Assembly (NCBI GenBank): GCA_017614625.1
Contig: JAGABK010000108.1
Location: forward strand, 1-5,512
Source: Spirochaetales bacterium
Lineage (GTDB): Bacteria; Spirochaetota; Spirochaetia; Sphaerochaetales; Sphaerochaetaceae
Length of the DNA stretch: 5,512 nt
Reading direction: 5' to 3'
Positions within the stretch are counted from its first letter, which is position 1; each line of letters starts with the position of its first letter. Made by a program: the position numbers and the translations under genes. Below are positions 4,954 through 5,512 of this stretch, piece by piece. The notes under the pieces were generated by a model. It ran no database searches. It saw only the letters and a list, made by a program, of their open reading frames with translations, and was not told where the DNA came from.

Positions 4954-5512
4954 TCAGCAGTTCAATATCTCCGTGAGCGCGCGCCCGTCAGCTTCGGGCA
5001 GCGTCCCTTCGAAGGTTGCGGCGAGGGTGGGTGCTTCGTCTATGACCCTGCCTTTTTCGATCACCACGCCCTTTCTGAATGACGGTCCGCGGCACCAGAA
5101 TACCGGCTGCGGCCCCTTTTCCGGGAAGTATCCGTGCGTGGCGTGGCCGTATCTGTAGTCCTTCCATTCCAGGTCCCTGATGACGGGCTCGGTCCAGTAG
5201 GAACCGCAGTACGAATAGTTGTCGCTCTCCACAATGAAGGCGAAATCCCCGTCGAGTCCGAACCTTTCTTTCGCCTCGTCCCGGGTCAGGACCTCATGGA
5301 AGCCCCACAGGTTCTCGCCGCTGAGCTTCCTGAGACAATCATACACCTGATTGTACACGGTTTTGTCATCGGGATCCTTCAGGAACACGTAGGCGGACAT
5401 GCCGTTGCTCTCTACGAACGCCCTGTAGTCCGTGACTTTGTTGTTCTCATCGACATCGATGAATCCCGCGCGCCGGAGCAGGGTGTTCAGGCCCACCTTC
5501 CTCACGTAGTTC
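4954..5512 (-). CDS. Type I phosphodiesterase/nucleotide pyrophosphatase, C-terminal part
   Basis: Only the last 185 residues are in the window; the frame stays open to the edge, so the apparent GTG at 5505 is an internal Val codon (NYVRK), not the start. The fragment is the C-terminal part of an alkaline-phosphatase-superfamily enzyme of the type I phosphodiesterase/NPP group (the alkaline phosphatase family protein of many annotations). The mark is HATHGYFPEKGPQPVFWCRG, in which the second His (codon 5136-5134) is the late metal ligand of the G-x-HG-type motif. It is followed by GPSFRKG and the typical tail DEAPTLAATFEGTLPEADGRAL. The catalytic Thr/Ser nucleophile and the other metal-binding Asp/His residues would be upstream of the edge, as would any signal peptide, so activity and location cannot be judged here. 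Such enzymes cleave phosphodiester or pyrophosphate bonds in nucleotides, phospholipid head groups or related esters. Placement upstream of a lipoprotein metallophosphoesterase suggests a shared extracytoplasmic substrate. Confidence 0.85.
   Translation of the reverse strand, partial: NYVRKVGLNTLLRRAGFIDVDENNKVTDYRAFVESNGMSAYVFLKDPDDKTVYNQVYDCLRKLSGENLWGFHEVLTRDEAKERFGLDGDFAFIVESDNYSYCGSYWTEPVIRDLEWKDYRYGHATHGYFPEKGPQPVFWCRGPSFRKGVVIEKGRVIDEAPTLAATFEGTLPEADGRALTEILNC

Noticed and set aside
5503..5505. GTG as a start of the phosphodiesterase gene
   Set aside because: The reading frame continues to the window edge (Asn-Tyr before this Val) and the protein lacks its catalytic N-terminal part, so the gene begins outside the window.

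Overview
The window holds five protein-coding genes and nothing that looks like an RNA gene, insertion sequence, CRISPR array or origin. Three genes run rightward (59-3449): a GyrI-like small-molecule-binding protein, a two-part GNAT acetyltransferase, and a MATE-type membrane transporter with a C-terminal anti-sigma/serine-kinase-like ATPase domain. Two genes run leftward (5512-3522): the C-terminal part of a type I phosphodiesterase/nucleotide pyrophosphatase cut by the window edge, then a lipoprotein calcineurin-like metallophosphoesterase. The two groups converge on a 72-bp AT-rich gap at 3450-3521.

Organism: probably a moderately GC-rich anaerobic or host-associated bacterium. Sequence evidence for a bacterium is a near-consensus sigma70-type promoter with an extended -10 ahead of the first gene, good Shine-Dalgarno sites and a classical lipobox in the metallophosphoesterase. 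Arginine is very often encoded by AGG (about half of the Arg codons in the acetyltransferase gene), which excludes many common GC-rich bacteria. Gut Firmicutes- or Coriobacteriia-like lineages are plausible. Some GC-rich AGG-using archaea, such as gut Methanomassiliicoccales, cannot be excluded by eye. The taxonomic call is inference and is weak.

How the genes may work together: the rightward set combines a drug- or ligand-binding protein (a family with some hydrolases of toxic compounds), an acetyltransferase and an exporter-like protein. This suits small-molecule protection, but each gene seems to have its own promoter-like sequence, so joint control is unproven. The leftward pair encodes two metal-dependent phosphoester hydrolases, one clearly exported and anchored as a lipoprotein. 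They are 49 bp apart with no visible promoter between them, so they are probably co-transcribed and may act on phosphorylated or nucleotide substrates outside the cytoplasm.

The most interesting item is the MATE-ATPase fusion at 1626-3449. It joins a 12-helix transporter-like domain to an RsbW/SpoIIAB-like GHKL domain whose N box is intact but whose glycine motifs are altered.
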